From positions 1 to 47,112 of the forward strand of contig JAEUTU010000056.1 of NCBI GenBank assembly GCA_016786925.1: a DNA stretch of 47,112 bases. Reading direction: 5' to 3'. The stretch comes from Bacteroidia bacterium (GTDB taxonomy: Bacteria > Bacteroidota > Bacteroidia > 2-12-FULL-35-15). The notes beneath the pieces are model-generated. The model did no database searches and had not been told where the DNA came from. It worked only from the letters and a program-made list of their open reading frames with translations. Positions within the stretch are counted from its first letter, which is position 1; each line of letters begins with the position of its first letter. A program made the translations under genes and the position numbers. Of the stretch, positions 33,652 to 41,563 are shown one piece after another.

Positions 33652-35045
33652 TGCTTAATAAATTTCTTGCTCCAGATGTCCTTTTCATTCTGCACCTGCA
33701 CTACATAAATACCACTTGGAAATTCATCTACTGAAATTTGAAGTTTGGGATCATTCAGTTGTTTGGAATAAACTGTTTCGCCCAATACATTCAGAATGCT
33801 TAATGTGTAGCTTTCAGAAATTGAATTCTCAAATTCTATGTTTATTATGGATTGAGCGGGATTGGGGTAAATTGAAAATGAATTGTAATTGATTGTTTCG
33901 TCAACACCCGTATAATTAATGCTGCAGGTATCTGTGTAACTACCGGCAAGATATTTTATCAAAGAATTTGTAAAAATATTATTAAGTGTATCGTTAGCAA
34001 GTCCCAAATATAGCGTATCATTGAAAAAACAAATAGACGTAGCTCCACCAGTGTTTACATTAAATACATTTTTAGTAGCTAATCCACACCATTTTATACC
34101 ATCCCATTTTGCTAAAGCATTACCTTGAATATGTCCTGCATGACCAAAAGCTCCAGAAACATACAATTCATTGTCATAAACTGTTGCATCTATGATAGTA
34201 GCATAACTGTATCCGTTATTCCAATCTTGTACTCCGTCACCAACCTCTGACCAAACAGTATCATTCCATTTCTGTATTCCATGCCCTACATTCCCTTCCG
34301 GCTTCAATATTCCTCCAACAATAACTAATTCATTTTTATATTTTGCAAACTTTGTCACACTAGTAAAAGCACCCGTTATTCCTACTCCAACTTTCTGCCA
34401 TATTCCGTCTTTATATACAGCCAAATCAATGATCGCTGAGATATCATCATAAAAATTACCACATACATAAACATTCCCATTGTATATTTCAATATCAAAC
34501 AGCATACAACCTGTAGGGTCTAAAGAAAATCCATGAATATCTGACCAGGTACTTCCGTTCCATTTCGCGGCTCGATGTATAGGCACACCATCAATGATAC
34601 TAAAATATCCAACTGCATATAACTCTCCATTTATTACTTTGACTTTTGTAACCGGGTTATCAAAATTTCCAAAAGGCTGCCAGCTAGTACCATTGTATTT
34701 GGCAATGTAAGAAACCGGGGTACCACTTACACTCGTAAAAAATCCTGCTGCTATTAACTCTCCATTATAAGTGGTAAGTGAAAGAAGTTGGTCATTAAAT
34801 GCACCCAATGTACTCCAGCCTGAGCCATTGTATTTGCAGATGTAATAATTTGAAAAGCTTGTTGGGGATGTTAAAATTTCACCTGTTACATAAAGTATAT
34901 CATTAATCGTATCTGAATAAACACATCGAACTTGACTTCCGTACAAAGGCATACCCGCAGGAGCCCATTCAGGAGGCAATTGCGCTTTTACTGTGAATGA
35001 CAACACAATCAATAATAATAAGCCTGTTTTTTTGAGAGTCATCAT
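33648..35045 (-). CDS. T9SS-secreted protein with propeller-like repeats (gene B)
   Basis: 465 residues with a signal peptide (MMTLKKTGLLLLIVLSFTVK, cleavage near AQ). Blades of the pattern KYNGSGWSTLGAF, KYNGTSWQPFGNF, KWNGSTWSDIHGF alternate with YNGELIAAGFF and YNGNVYVCGNF strands, again propeller-like. The C-terminal sorting domain (NSFSIYPNPAQSIINIEF to KKFIKQ) differs from that of gene C at only a few residues, while the bodies are clearly more divergent. Its ATG overlaps the stop of the 1288-residue gene (TAATG), so the two are coupled. The first or second methionine could be the start. Confidence 0.85.
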   Translation of the reverse strand: MMTLKKTGLLLLIVLSFTVKAQLPPEWAPAGMPLYGSQVRCVYSDTINDILYVTGEILTSPTSFSNYYICKYNGSGWSTLGAFNDQLLSLTTYNGELIAAGFFTSVSGTPVSYIAKYNGTSWQPFGNFDNPVTKVKVINGELYAVGYFSIIDGVPIHRAAKWNGSTWSDIHGFSLDPTGCMLFDIEIYNGNVYVCGNFYDDISAIIDLAVYKDGIWQKVGVGITGAFTSVTKFAKYKNELVIVGGILKPEGNVGHGIQKWNDTVWSEVGDGVQDWNNGYSYATIIDATVYDNELYVSGAFGHAGHIQGNALAKWDGIKWCGLATKNVFNVNTGGATSICFFNDTLYLGLANDTLNNIFTNSLIKYLAGSYTDTCSINYTGVDETINYNSFSIYPNPAQSIINIEFENSISESYTLSILNVLGETVYSKQLNDPKLQISVDEFPSGIYVVQVQNEKDIWSKKFIKQ

Positions 35046-38000
35046 TAATATTTTGAGAATTTAATACTGGAATTTAATTCATCATTTTTAATTCTAAGCA
35101 AATACAATCCTTGCGATAATTTGCTAACATCAATACTAATTGATTCCTGATGGTTTAAAAGTATATACGAATATAATAATTTCCCATCAATTGAATACAA
35201 TTCAATTATGGCATTCTCTTTTAACGCTTTTTTCAATTTAATAGTCAATTGTTCAATTGTCGGATTTGGGTAAACAAAAAAGTTTGCATTACTGTTATTA
35301 GTAAAATTGAATTCATTAATTCCTACGACTGAATTTATGCAAAACATGGAAACAAAACCATCATACATCCCTCCATTGTAAGTAGAATCATAATAGGCCA
35401 AAAGGCCTGGATTAAATAAAGGAAACGACCTTACACTATTTGTTTCAATTGTATTTGTAACACCAACAGCATATAAATAATCATTAAAAATTGCCATATC
35501 TATAATTTGTTCTTGATAACCTAAGCCATGTCCTCCATAATAAGTTCCAAGTATTTGCTGATCCCATTCGTTAAAAGTCATCAAAAAACCATCCGTATTT
35601 CCAAAAGCTCCAAACATAGTATCTTGATAAAAAAAACTGGTAAGTTGCATCAGTGGAAAATTAAGATCCTCCGTAATTCCTCCTAAAAACACTTCATTAT
35701 CACCATTTATCGCTATTGATGTAACATTTATATTGTTAGGGTAACTATTCCCACTGATATAGGTACTCCATAATGTATCATAATTAGCACCATTAAATTT
35801 AGTTAAAAATCCATCGGCACCAGTAAAAGCATTATCAAAAAAAGCAGATGAGTTTTTCATTGGAAAGTTATTACTCAAAGTCAATCCTCCTATATAAATA
35901 TCATTATGACTATTAAAGGCTAAGGCATTACTTCCTGCTGCATCAAGACTATCTCCTCCAATATAAGTTCCCCATTGAGGAGTTCCCCCAAAAGAAAATT
36001 TTGCAATAAAGGCATCTTGTGCTCCGCCTAATGAGTTGTCATAATAATCTGCTGTCCCGGGAGGGTTTGTTGTTGGCAATGCTCCTGACCCTGTGGGACT
36101 GGATGTATTTCCGTAAATAAAAACATTATTATAAATATCCACTTTTACAGAGATACCTTCATCAAACCCTGATCCACCATATGGAGTGTACCAATCATAA
36201 TTATCGGCAGGTGTAAAACGAGCAATAAAAGCATCCATAACTCCCGCATAAGATTGTGTGTAAGCTCCAGATGGCACAACAGATACTATTCCTGATGACG
36301 AATTTGTTCTACCCGTAATAAACATTCTATCGGCAGTATCAAAGTCAAGACTAAATAACTGATCGTTTCCTGTTCCACCAAAATAAGTAATCCATTTCCG
36401 ATTTCCAGAATTGTTATCAAATTCTGCAATAAATCCATCTTGCACGCCCCCAAGTGTGCTATCATTGTGCGCTCCTACTTTGGAAAAATACTTAAAATCA
36501 GCAGATGGTGTTGAACCCACTATGTAAGGATTTTTATTGCCATACTTTCTGACTCTTACATCATTACTTACATCATTTTGTGTACCGCCCAAATAAGTAC
36601 CCCAATGGAGATAATGATTAGTTCTGAATTTTGCCAAAAAAGCATCATATCCTACTTTAAGATTTGGTTGAAATGCACCAGGCAAAGGGGGAAATGTAGT
36701 AATATCGCTAAAAGTAAATCCTGTTATAAACTGACTGCCAATATCATCCACATCCACTCCAGTGATATAATCTTCATTCCCACCACCAAAATAAGTGCTC
36801 CAACATAAATTTTCATTTGAGCCCGCTGGGGATGCAGGATAAGAAATACCGGAAACCATTATTATTAACGTTTTAGTACTATCATACACTCCTACATTAA
36901 ATTTATACTTGTTACTAGCACCGTTTGTTTGCCAATCTGCAGTCCATCCCGTTATCGGAACAACAATATTACTACTATTGACTTGGTATACTGTCGGACG
37001 TCCGTATGTTATGCTGCCTACACTACTATTAATTGTTAAAGTATTTGTGCTACCGTCAAGGCTAAATGAACTAGCTCCTGTGTATTCCATTTCAATTGTA
37101 TTAGGAAATGCCCCGGGTTTAATGACAAAATAATATTTCAACCCATTTTGATTACTTGAATACTCAACATCTATATTAGTGTATAAATCTGTTGTTACTA
37201 ATCTTTTGTTTGAATGCACTAGTGATATTCCTTGAGGAATATGTGCTAAATAATAATTATTAAAATACTCCTGTTCTTCCATTGCATAGGTTTTTGCATT
37301 AGGATTTACTTTATTAAATTCAACATCAATTCGATGAAGAGTATCAGGCGTTGTTGTCGTATCTGCATGAGCAAAAACCATACTATAACTATTATTTTTA
37401 AAATACAATGTGGGCTGCATACTCGTGCAGTAGTATTTCACATCAGGAATTAGAGTAGTGTCTGCTGCAATTAATTGTCCTTTATTCTCAAAGTAATCAA
37501 AACCTGTTTGAGGGTTTTCTCCTAAAGCATCCGTAGGTGTAACGATGTTTTTTTCAACGTATTTAATTGTTACATATTCATAAGTAGCAGGAGCTGTTTC
37601 ACTCATCCCTGTTACCACAAAATCACCATTATTATCTATACAAACATCAGTTGCCATGTCCTTTAAATGTTTCATCCCATCGTATCGAATGATCCATTGC
37701 TGAGCACCCGAAGTATCATATTTTATCGCAAGATAATTGGTTGAACCAAGCATGGTGCTATCGTATCCTGCGATACAAATATTACCACTTGCATCCATTG
37801 CCATTGCCATTCCCGCATCATCTCCATTCAGTGTGTCGTTGTATGTCTGTGTCCAAATAACACTACCGGCACTGTTATACTTACGGGTAACGATGTTTTT
37901 CTTTTGTGTAGAAGAGGTGGAATAGCCTGTTACGTATACATTGCCCCATGGGTCAACCTTAATCCCATTGGCCATATCGTCTAAATTACTTGCACCGTTA

Positions 38001-38911
38001 TAGGTACGCTCCCATTGCATTGCAAGTGTACTATCCAGTTTCATTATGTAATAATTATAACCCGTCCCTCCAACACTATCATAAGTTGCTCCGGCTATAT
38101 ATGAATTTAAATTAGCATCCTGTACAAAATCTCCTACATGATCAATATTACTTGTTCCCGTTCCTAAAATAACTCCACCCGACTGTACGCCTGTACTGAT
38201 ATTATAATCTAATCTCCCATAAGAATAAGTGTTCAAACCTGTCTGAATTGCTCCGGCAACCGAAACTTTTGTAGAACCGTTAAAAATTATTTTTGCTCCA
38301 ACTTCACTTAAATTGTAAGTAGCGTTATTATAAAGTGTTGCCCACTGTTGTGTTCCACTACTATTATACTTTATTGTAATTCCATTTGAATAAGGCATTG
38401 ATGTGGAAGTATATGTACCACCTGTTATATAAACATTACCACTGGCATCTACAATAATATCAGCACCTGAATCATAAAAATTTCCTGAGCCGTTATACCT
38501 TGCGCTCCACTGCAATGTGCCACTACTATTGTATTTGTTTGTAATAATATCACTCCCTTGAATTGAAGATGAGTCAGAAACCGTACCTGTTATATACACA
38601 TTTCCGCTTCCATCCACGCAAACTTCTGTTGCAAAATCATGATAGTTTTCATAACCATTATATTGCTGAATCCATTGCTGAACTCCGCTGCTATTATACT
38701 TTGCTACCAGAATATCATAATTCCCACTACTGTTTACTGTTGCACCTGCAACATATACATTCCCGCTTCCATCAGTTTTGGTTCTGCTTTTATGAAAAAA
38801 GTTTTGTGACCCGGCACTGGAGGCCCATTCTGTAAAGATGTGGAGTTCTGATTGTGACCTTAACAAATAAGCATTGCTCAGAAGCAAAAGCATGAATAGT
38901 AGTTTTTTCAT
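35045..38911 (-). CDS. SBBP-repeat T9SS-secreted protein (gene A)
   Basis: 1288 residues with a signal peptide (MKKLLFMLLLLSNAYLLRSQ). Two blocks of SBBP-type beta-propeller repeats occupy about residues 25-450 (GSGNVYVAGATVNSSGNYDI, VAKYNSSGVQQW, and repeats) and 700-1190 (WSTYFGGGNEDYITGVDVDD, ITGFTFSD). They are separated by a domain beginning FDYFENKGQL that resembles the DUF7948-type module often joined to SBBP repeats. The C-terminal ~80 residues are a sorting domain (FFVYPNPTIEQLTIKL, YSIDGKLLYS, LSQGLYLLRIKND, IKFSKY). The last domain is only distantly like those of genes B and C. It is followed by gene B with overlapping stop and start. Confidence 0.87.
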   Translation of the reverse strand: MKKLLFMLLLLSNAYLLRSQSELHIFTEWASSAGSQNFFHKSRTKTDGSGNVYVAGATVNSSGNYDILVAKYNSSGVQQWIQQYNGYENYHDFATEVCVDGSGNVYITGTVSDSSSIQGSDIITNKYNSSGTLQWSARYNGSGNFYDSGADIIVDASGNVYITGGTYTSTSMPYSNGITIKYNSSGTQQWATLYNNATYNLSEVGAKIIFNGSTKVSVAGAIQTGLNTYSYGRLDYNISTGVQSGGVILGTGTSNIDHVGDFVQDANLNSYIAGATYDSVGGTGYNYYIMKLDSTLAMQWERTYNGASNLDDMANGIKVDPWGNVYVTGYSTSSTQKKNIVTRKYNSAGSVIWTQTYNDTLNGDDAGMAMAMDASGNICIAGYDSTMLGSTNYLAIKYDTSGAQQWIIRYDGMKHLKDMATDVCIDNNGDFVVTGMSETAPATYEYVTIKYVEKNIVTPTDALGENPQTGFDYFENKGQLIAADTTLIPDVKYYCTSMQPTLYFKNNSYSMVFAHADTTTTPDTLHRIDVEFNKVNPNAKTYAMEEQEYFNNYYLAHIPQGISLVHSNKRLVTTDLYTNIDVEYSSNQNGLKYYFVIKPGAFPNTIEMEYTGASSFSLDGSTNTLTINSSVGSITYGRPTVYQVNSSNIVVPITGWTADWQTNGASNKYKFNVGVYDSTKTLIIMVSGISYPASPAGSNENLCWSTYFGGGNEDYITGVDVDDIGSQFITGFTFSDITTFPPLPGAFQPNLKVGYDAFLAKFRTNHYLHWGTYLGGTQNDVSNDVRVRKYGNKNPYIVGSTPSADFKYFSKVGAHNDSTLGGVQDGFIAEFDNNSGNRKWITYFGGTGNDQLFSLDFDTADRMFITGRTNSSSGIVSVVPSGAYTQSYAGVMDAFIARFTPADNYDWYTPYGGSGFDEGISVKVDIYNNVFIYGNTSSPTGSGALPTTNPPGTADYYDNSLGGAQDAFIAKFSFGGTPQWGTYIGGDSLDAAGSNALAFNSHNDIYIGGLTLSNNFPMKNSSAFFDNAFTGADGFLTKFNGANYDTLWSTYISGNSYPNNINVTSIAINGDNEVFLGGITEDLNFPLMQLTSFFYQDTMFGAFGNTDGFLMTFNEWDQQILGTYYGGHGLGYQEQIIDMAIFNDYLYAVGVTNTIETNSVRSFPLFNPGLLAYYDSTYNGGMYDGFVSMFCINSVVGINEFNFTNNSNANFFVYPNPTIEQLTIKLKKALKENAIIELYSIDGKLLYSYILLNHQESISIDVSKLSQGLYLLRIKNDELNSSIKFSKY

Positions 38912-39238
38912 GGAATAAATTTTTAGATTTTATGGGGTAATGATATACCCATAATAGTTCCTGTGCAATAGGGTCTGAAAACTATTTTTCTTGTTTAAGT
39001 CTTCGAAAAATTGAAATAATTTTTCGAAAGGTATATTTTTAAAAATGGGATTCTATGGACAAGCAAGTTGCTATTTGCAGCTCACATAAACGATCTGTAA
39101 ATCAATATTTTATATGCAGAAAAACAATCTAATCAAATAATTGGAATTGTGAGAAAAAGAAAAAATCGTAAAAATTACTGTTGAAATTTAATTGCTAAGA
39201 ATAGATAGTGCGAGTAGAATGCAATGTAATTGACAACC
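38912..39238. other. Gene-free stretch between the SBBP gene and the polyprenyl synthase gene
   Basis: 327 bases, AT-rich, without a supported gene. It must hold the promoter of the minus-strand SBBP gene, but I could not find a convincing TAnnTTTG with a spaced TTTG. The one clear structure is a perfect 11-bp hairpin at 39002-39028 (TTCGAAAAATT, 5-base loop). It is not followed by a T run on either strand. No strong terminator for the polyprenyl synthase gene is visible. Confidence 0.6.
39002..39028. repeat. Perfect 11-bp inverted repeat
   Basis: TTCGAAAAATT (39002-39012) pairs with 39018-39028 around a GAAAT loop. It lies about 90 bases upstream of the SBBP gene start and may be a regulator site or an RNA hairpin. 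Confidence 0.7.
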
Positions 39239-40210
39239 CTAATTCTTCCTCTCCGTAGTATATTTTACCAAACCAATTAAAGAAGATTTGGCCGGGCTAT
39301 CAGGGAAGGTGTTAAGCAAATCAATAGCTTTGGCTTTGTATTCATTCATTTTTGTTTCGGCATATTGAATGCCTCCACTCTTGATCACAAAATCAATTAC
39401 TTCTGCTACTTTCTTCGGGTTGTTATTGTTGTTCTTTACAATGTTGATGATCCTGCGCTTTTCAAAATAAGAGGCATTGTTTAAGGCATAGATCAATGGT
39501 AAGGTCATTTTCTTTTCTTTGATATCAATGCCTGTTGGCTTACCTATATTGCTTCCATCGCCATAATCAAAAAGGTCGTCCTTTATCTGGAAAGCAATAC
39601 CTACTGCTTCTCCAAAGCTTTGCATCTTTTCGATCACTGCTTTATCGGTAGTTACAGATGCTGCTCCGCAAGCACAACAGGAGGCAATTAAACTGGCTGT
39701 TTTTTTACGGATGATCTCATAATACACGGTTTCATCAATATCCAGCTTACGTGCTTTTTCTATTTGCAACAACTCGCCTTCACTCATCTCACGCACTGCG
39801 TTTGATACCAATCCCAGCAAATGAAAATCCTGATTATCTACCGATAACAACAATCCGCGCGACAATAAGAAATCACCCACCAACACTGCTATCTTATTTT
39901 TCCATAAAGCATTTACCGAAAAGAATCCTCTGCGCTCATTGCTATCATCCACCACATCATCGTGCACCAATGTTGCTGTATGCAATAATTCAATTAATGA
40001 AGCAGCACGATAAGTAGAATCATTCATTTCGCCACATACTTTGGCTGAAAGGAATACAAACATGGGACGTAACTGTTTTCCCTTACGTTTTACAATGTAT
40101 TGTGTGATCTTATCGAGAAGCGGCACAGAGCTTTTCATGGAGTGTTTGAACTTTAATTCAAACTCTTCCATCTCTTTTGCTACCGGTGCTTTTATTTCGT
40201 TTACTGTCAT
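39239..40210 (-). CDS. Polyprenyl diphosphate synthase
   Basis: This trans-prenyltransferase makes the side chain of menaquinone (IspB/HepT-like) from FPP or GGPP and IPP. The 323-residue product has the first aspartate-rich motif HDDVVDD (D84, D85, D88) followed by ERRG, and the second FQIKDDLFDYGDG near residue 208. Chain length cannot be read from the sequence. The stop (39239-39241, TAG) begins the segment that recurs in R2, R3 and R4. The ORF itself is intact. It lies 64 bases downstream of rlmN on the same strand; the gap contains no obvious terminator. Confidence 0.95.
   Translation of the reverse strand: MTVNEIKAPVAKEMEEFELKFKHSMKSSVPLLDKITQYIVKRKGKQLRPMFVFLSAKVCGEMNDSTYRAASLIELLHTATLVHDDVVDDSNERRGFFSVNALWKNKIAVLVGDFLLSRGLLLSVDNQDFHLLGLVSNAVREMSEGELLQIEKARKLDIDETVYYEIIRKKTASLIASCCACGAASVTTDKAVIEKMQSFGEAVGIAFQIKDDLFDYGDGSNIGKPTGIDIKEKKMTLPLIYALNNASYFEKRRIINIVKNNNNNPKKVAEVIDFVIKSGGIQYAETKMNEYKAKAIDLLNTFPDSPAKSSLIGLVKYTTERKN
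39240..39400 (-). repeat. Source copy (R1) of the repeated polyprenyl synthase 3' end
   Basis: The last ~53 codons of the intact gene, repeated at 33490-33651 and 31831-31992 at roughly 93% identity by eye, and as a 28-base remnant at 31061. The copies share the boundary at the stop codon; beyond it no similarity is visible. Confidence 0.9.
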
Positions 40211-40274
40211 TTGTTTTCTTTTGTCAAGAGGACAGTTATGCTGTTCACTCCTAATACATTGTACTTAATACACT

Positions 40275-41351
40275 TTACTTTGCAATCTTCATCTTTCTCT
40301 TTACAAAGCCTTCTTTATTTTTATTGGCCAATTGTCCGCAAGCAGCATCAATGTCTTTTCCGCGACTTCTGCGTACATTCACAATGATGTTCTTATTTTC
40401 TAAAAATTTGGCAAAAGCATCCAATCGTTCGCTGGTAGTTTGTTGAAACTCTCCATCATCGATCGGATTGTATTCAATGATATTCACCTTACAAGGAATG
40501 TGTTTACAGAAAGCTGCCAATTCTTTTGCATCCTGCAAGCTATCATTAAAATCTTTAAATGCTATATACTCGTACGTAACACGTGTTTGTGTTTTCTGAT
40601 AAAAATATTTTAATGCTTCGGCCAATGCTTCCAATGAATTACTCTCATTGATCGGCATAATGTAATTGCGCTTTTCATCGTTGGCAGCATGTAATGATAA
40701 AGCCAAATTAAATTTAACATTATCATCGGCCAGCTTCATGATCATTTTAGCAACGCCTGCCGTGCTCACCGTAATACGTTGTGGCGACATGTTCAAGCCT
40801 TCGGGTGAAGTGATCTTGTGAATGGAATCCAACACATTTTTATAATTCAACAAAGGCTCCCCCATTCCCATGTACACAATGTTGGTCAATGGCGTTTTGT
40901 ATTTCTCCTCAGCCTGATTTTTGATCAATACTACTTGATCATAAATTTCATCGGCATTCAAATTCCGTAAACGCTCCAACTTGCCCGTAGCACAAAACTT
41001 ACAGGTTAAACTGCATCCTACTTGCGAAGAGATACAAGCCGTCATACGATTCGTGGTCGGGATCAACACGCCTTCTACAATATTACTATCATATAACTTA
41101 AATGCATTTTTGATGGTACGGTCCTTACTCACCTGCATATCATCCACCTTCACCGCATTGATCACAAAATGTTTATCCAGCAGTTCGCGGGTAGCTTTCG
41201 ACAGATTGGTCATTTCATCAAATGAGGTAGCCGACTTTTTCCAAAGCCATTCATATACTTGTTTGGCACGGAAAGCCTGATCTCCGTTTTCCACGAAAAC
41301 TTTTTTTAGTTCCTCCAGTGATAAAGCACGTATGTCTTTTTTGGTTTCCAA
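40275..41351 (-). CDS. rlmN: 23S rRNA (A2503-C2)/tRNA methyltransferase
   Basis: This radical-SAM enzyme methylates C2 of A2503 in 23S rRNA and A37 of some tRNAs. The 358-residue product has the CxxxCxxC cluster C113, C117, C120 (GCSLTCKFCATG), the GMGEPLLN motif for SAM, and the C-terminal C338 in DIDAACGQ. The other mechanistic cysteine of RlmN, C338's methyl-accepting partner in the family, is at that C-terminal position. The length fits RlmN, and it lacks features specific to Cfr that I could check. A TAnnTTTG match is found upstream on the minus strand. Confidence 0.96.
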   Translation of the reverse strand: METKKDIRALSLEELKKVFVENGDQAFRAKQVYEWLWKKSATSFDEMTNLSKATRELLDKHFVINAVKVDDMQVSKDRTIKNAFKLYDSNIVEGVLIPTTNRMTACISSQVGCSLTCKFCATGKLERLRNLNADEIYDQVVLIKNQAEEKYKTPLTNIVYMGMGEPLLNYKNVLDSIHKITSPEGLNMSPQRITVSTAGVAKMIMKLADDNVKFNLALSLHAANDEKRNYIMPINESNSLEALAEALKYFYQKTQTRVTYEYIAFKDFNDSLQDAKELAAFCKHIPCKVNIIEYNPIDDGEFQQTTSERLDAFAKFLENKNIIVNVRRSRGKDIDAACGQLANKNKEGFVKRKMKIAK

Positions 41352-41385
41352 ATGAGTATGAATTATGAACGGTTGTGACCGGACA

Positions 41386-41393
41386 CAAATTTA
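41386..41393 (-). promoter_or_regulatory. -7 element of the rlmN promoter
   Basis: On the minus strand TAAATTTG matches TAnnTTTG, 34 bases before the rlmN ATG (41351). The closest TTTG upstream is 24 bases away, a little far. Confidence 0.5.
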
Positions 41394-41486
41394 CTAATAA
41401 TTCCCTTGAGGATAGCACAAAAGAATAATGCTGAAAGAGAGGCAGTTTATTTGTAATTTAGTGCTGTATTTAAAGCCAACACACCA

Positions 41487-41542
41487 TTCTCGACTCCGCT
41501 CGAACTAACAGCGCGCGTTGTCAGTTCGAGCGGAGTCGAGAA
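41487..41542. repeat. REP-like long inverted repeat upstream of the amidohydrolase
   Basis: A perfect 20-bp stem (TTCTCGACTCCGCTCGAACT, 41487-41506, with 41523-41542) encloses a GC-rich 16-base loop containing GCGCGC. The GC-rich arm stands out from the AT-rich surroundings. This sequence type is known to me as a dispersed Bacteroidota REP element. It lies between the divergent rlmN and amidohydrolase genes, 21 bases before the latter's ATG. Confidence 0.85.
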
Positions 41543-41563
41543 CGTGCAAGGGAATTCAAATTT

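Noticed and set aside
19228..39238. CRISPR array or phage in the accessory region
   Set aside because: No regularly spaced short repeats, integrase, capsid or other phage-type genes are seen; the repeats present are gene-end copies and internal protein repeats of the propeller genes.
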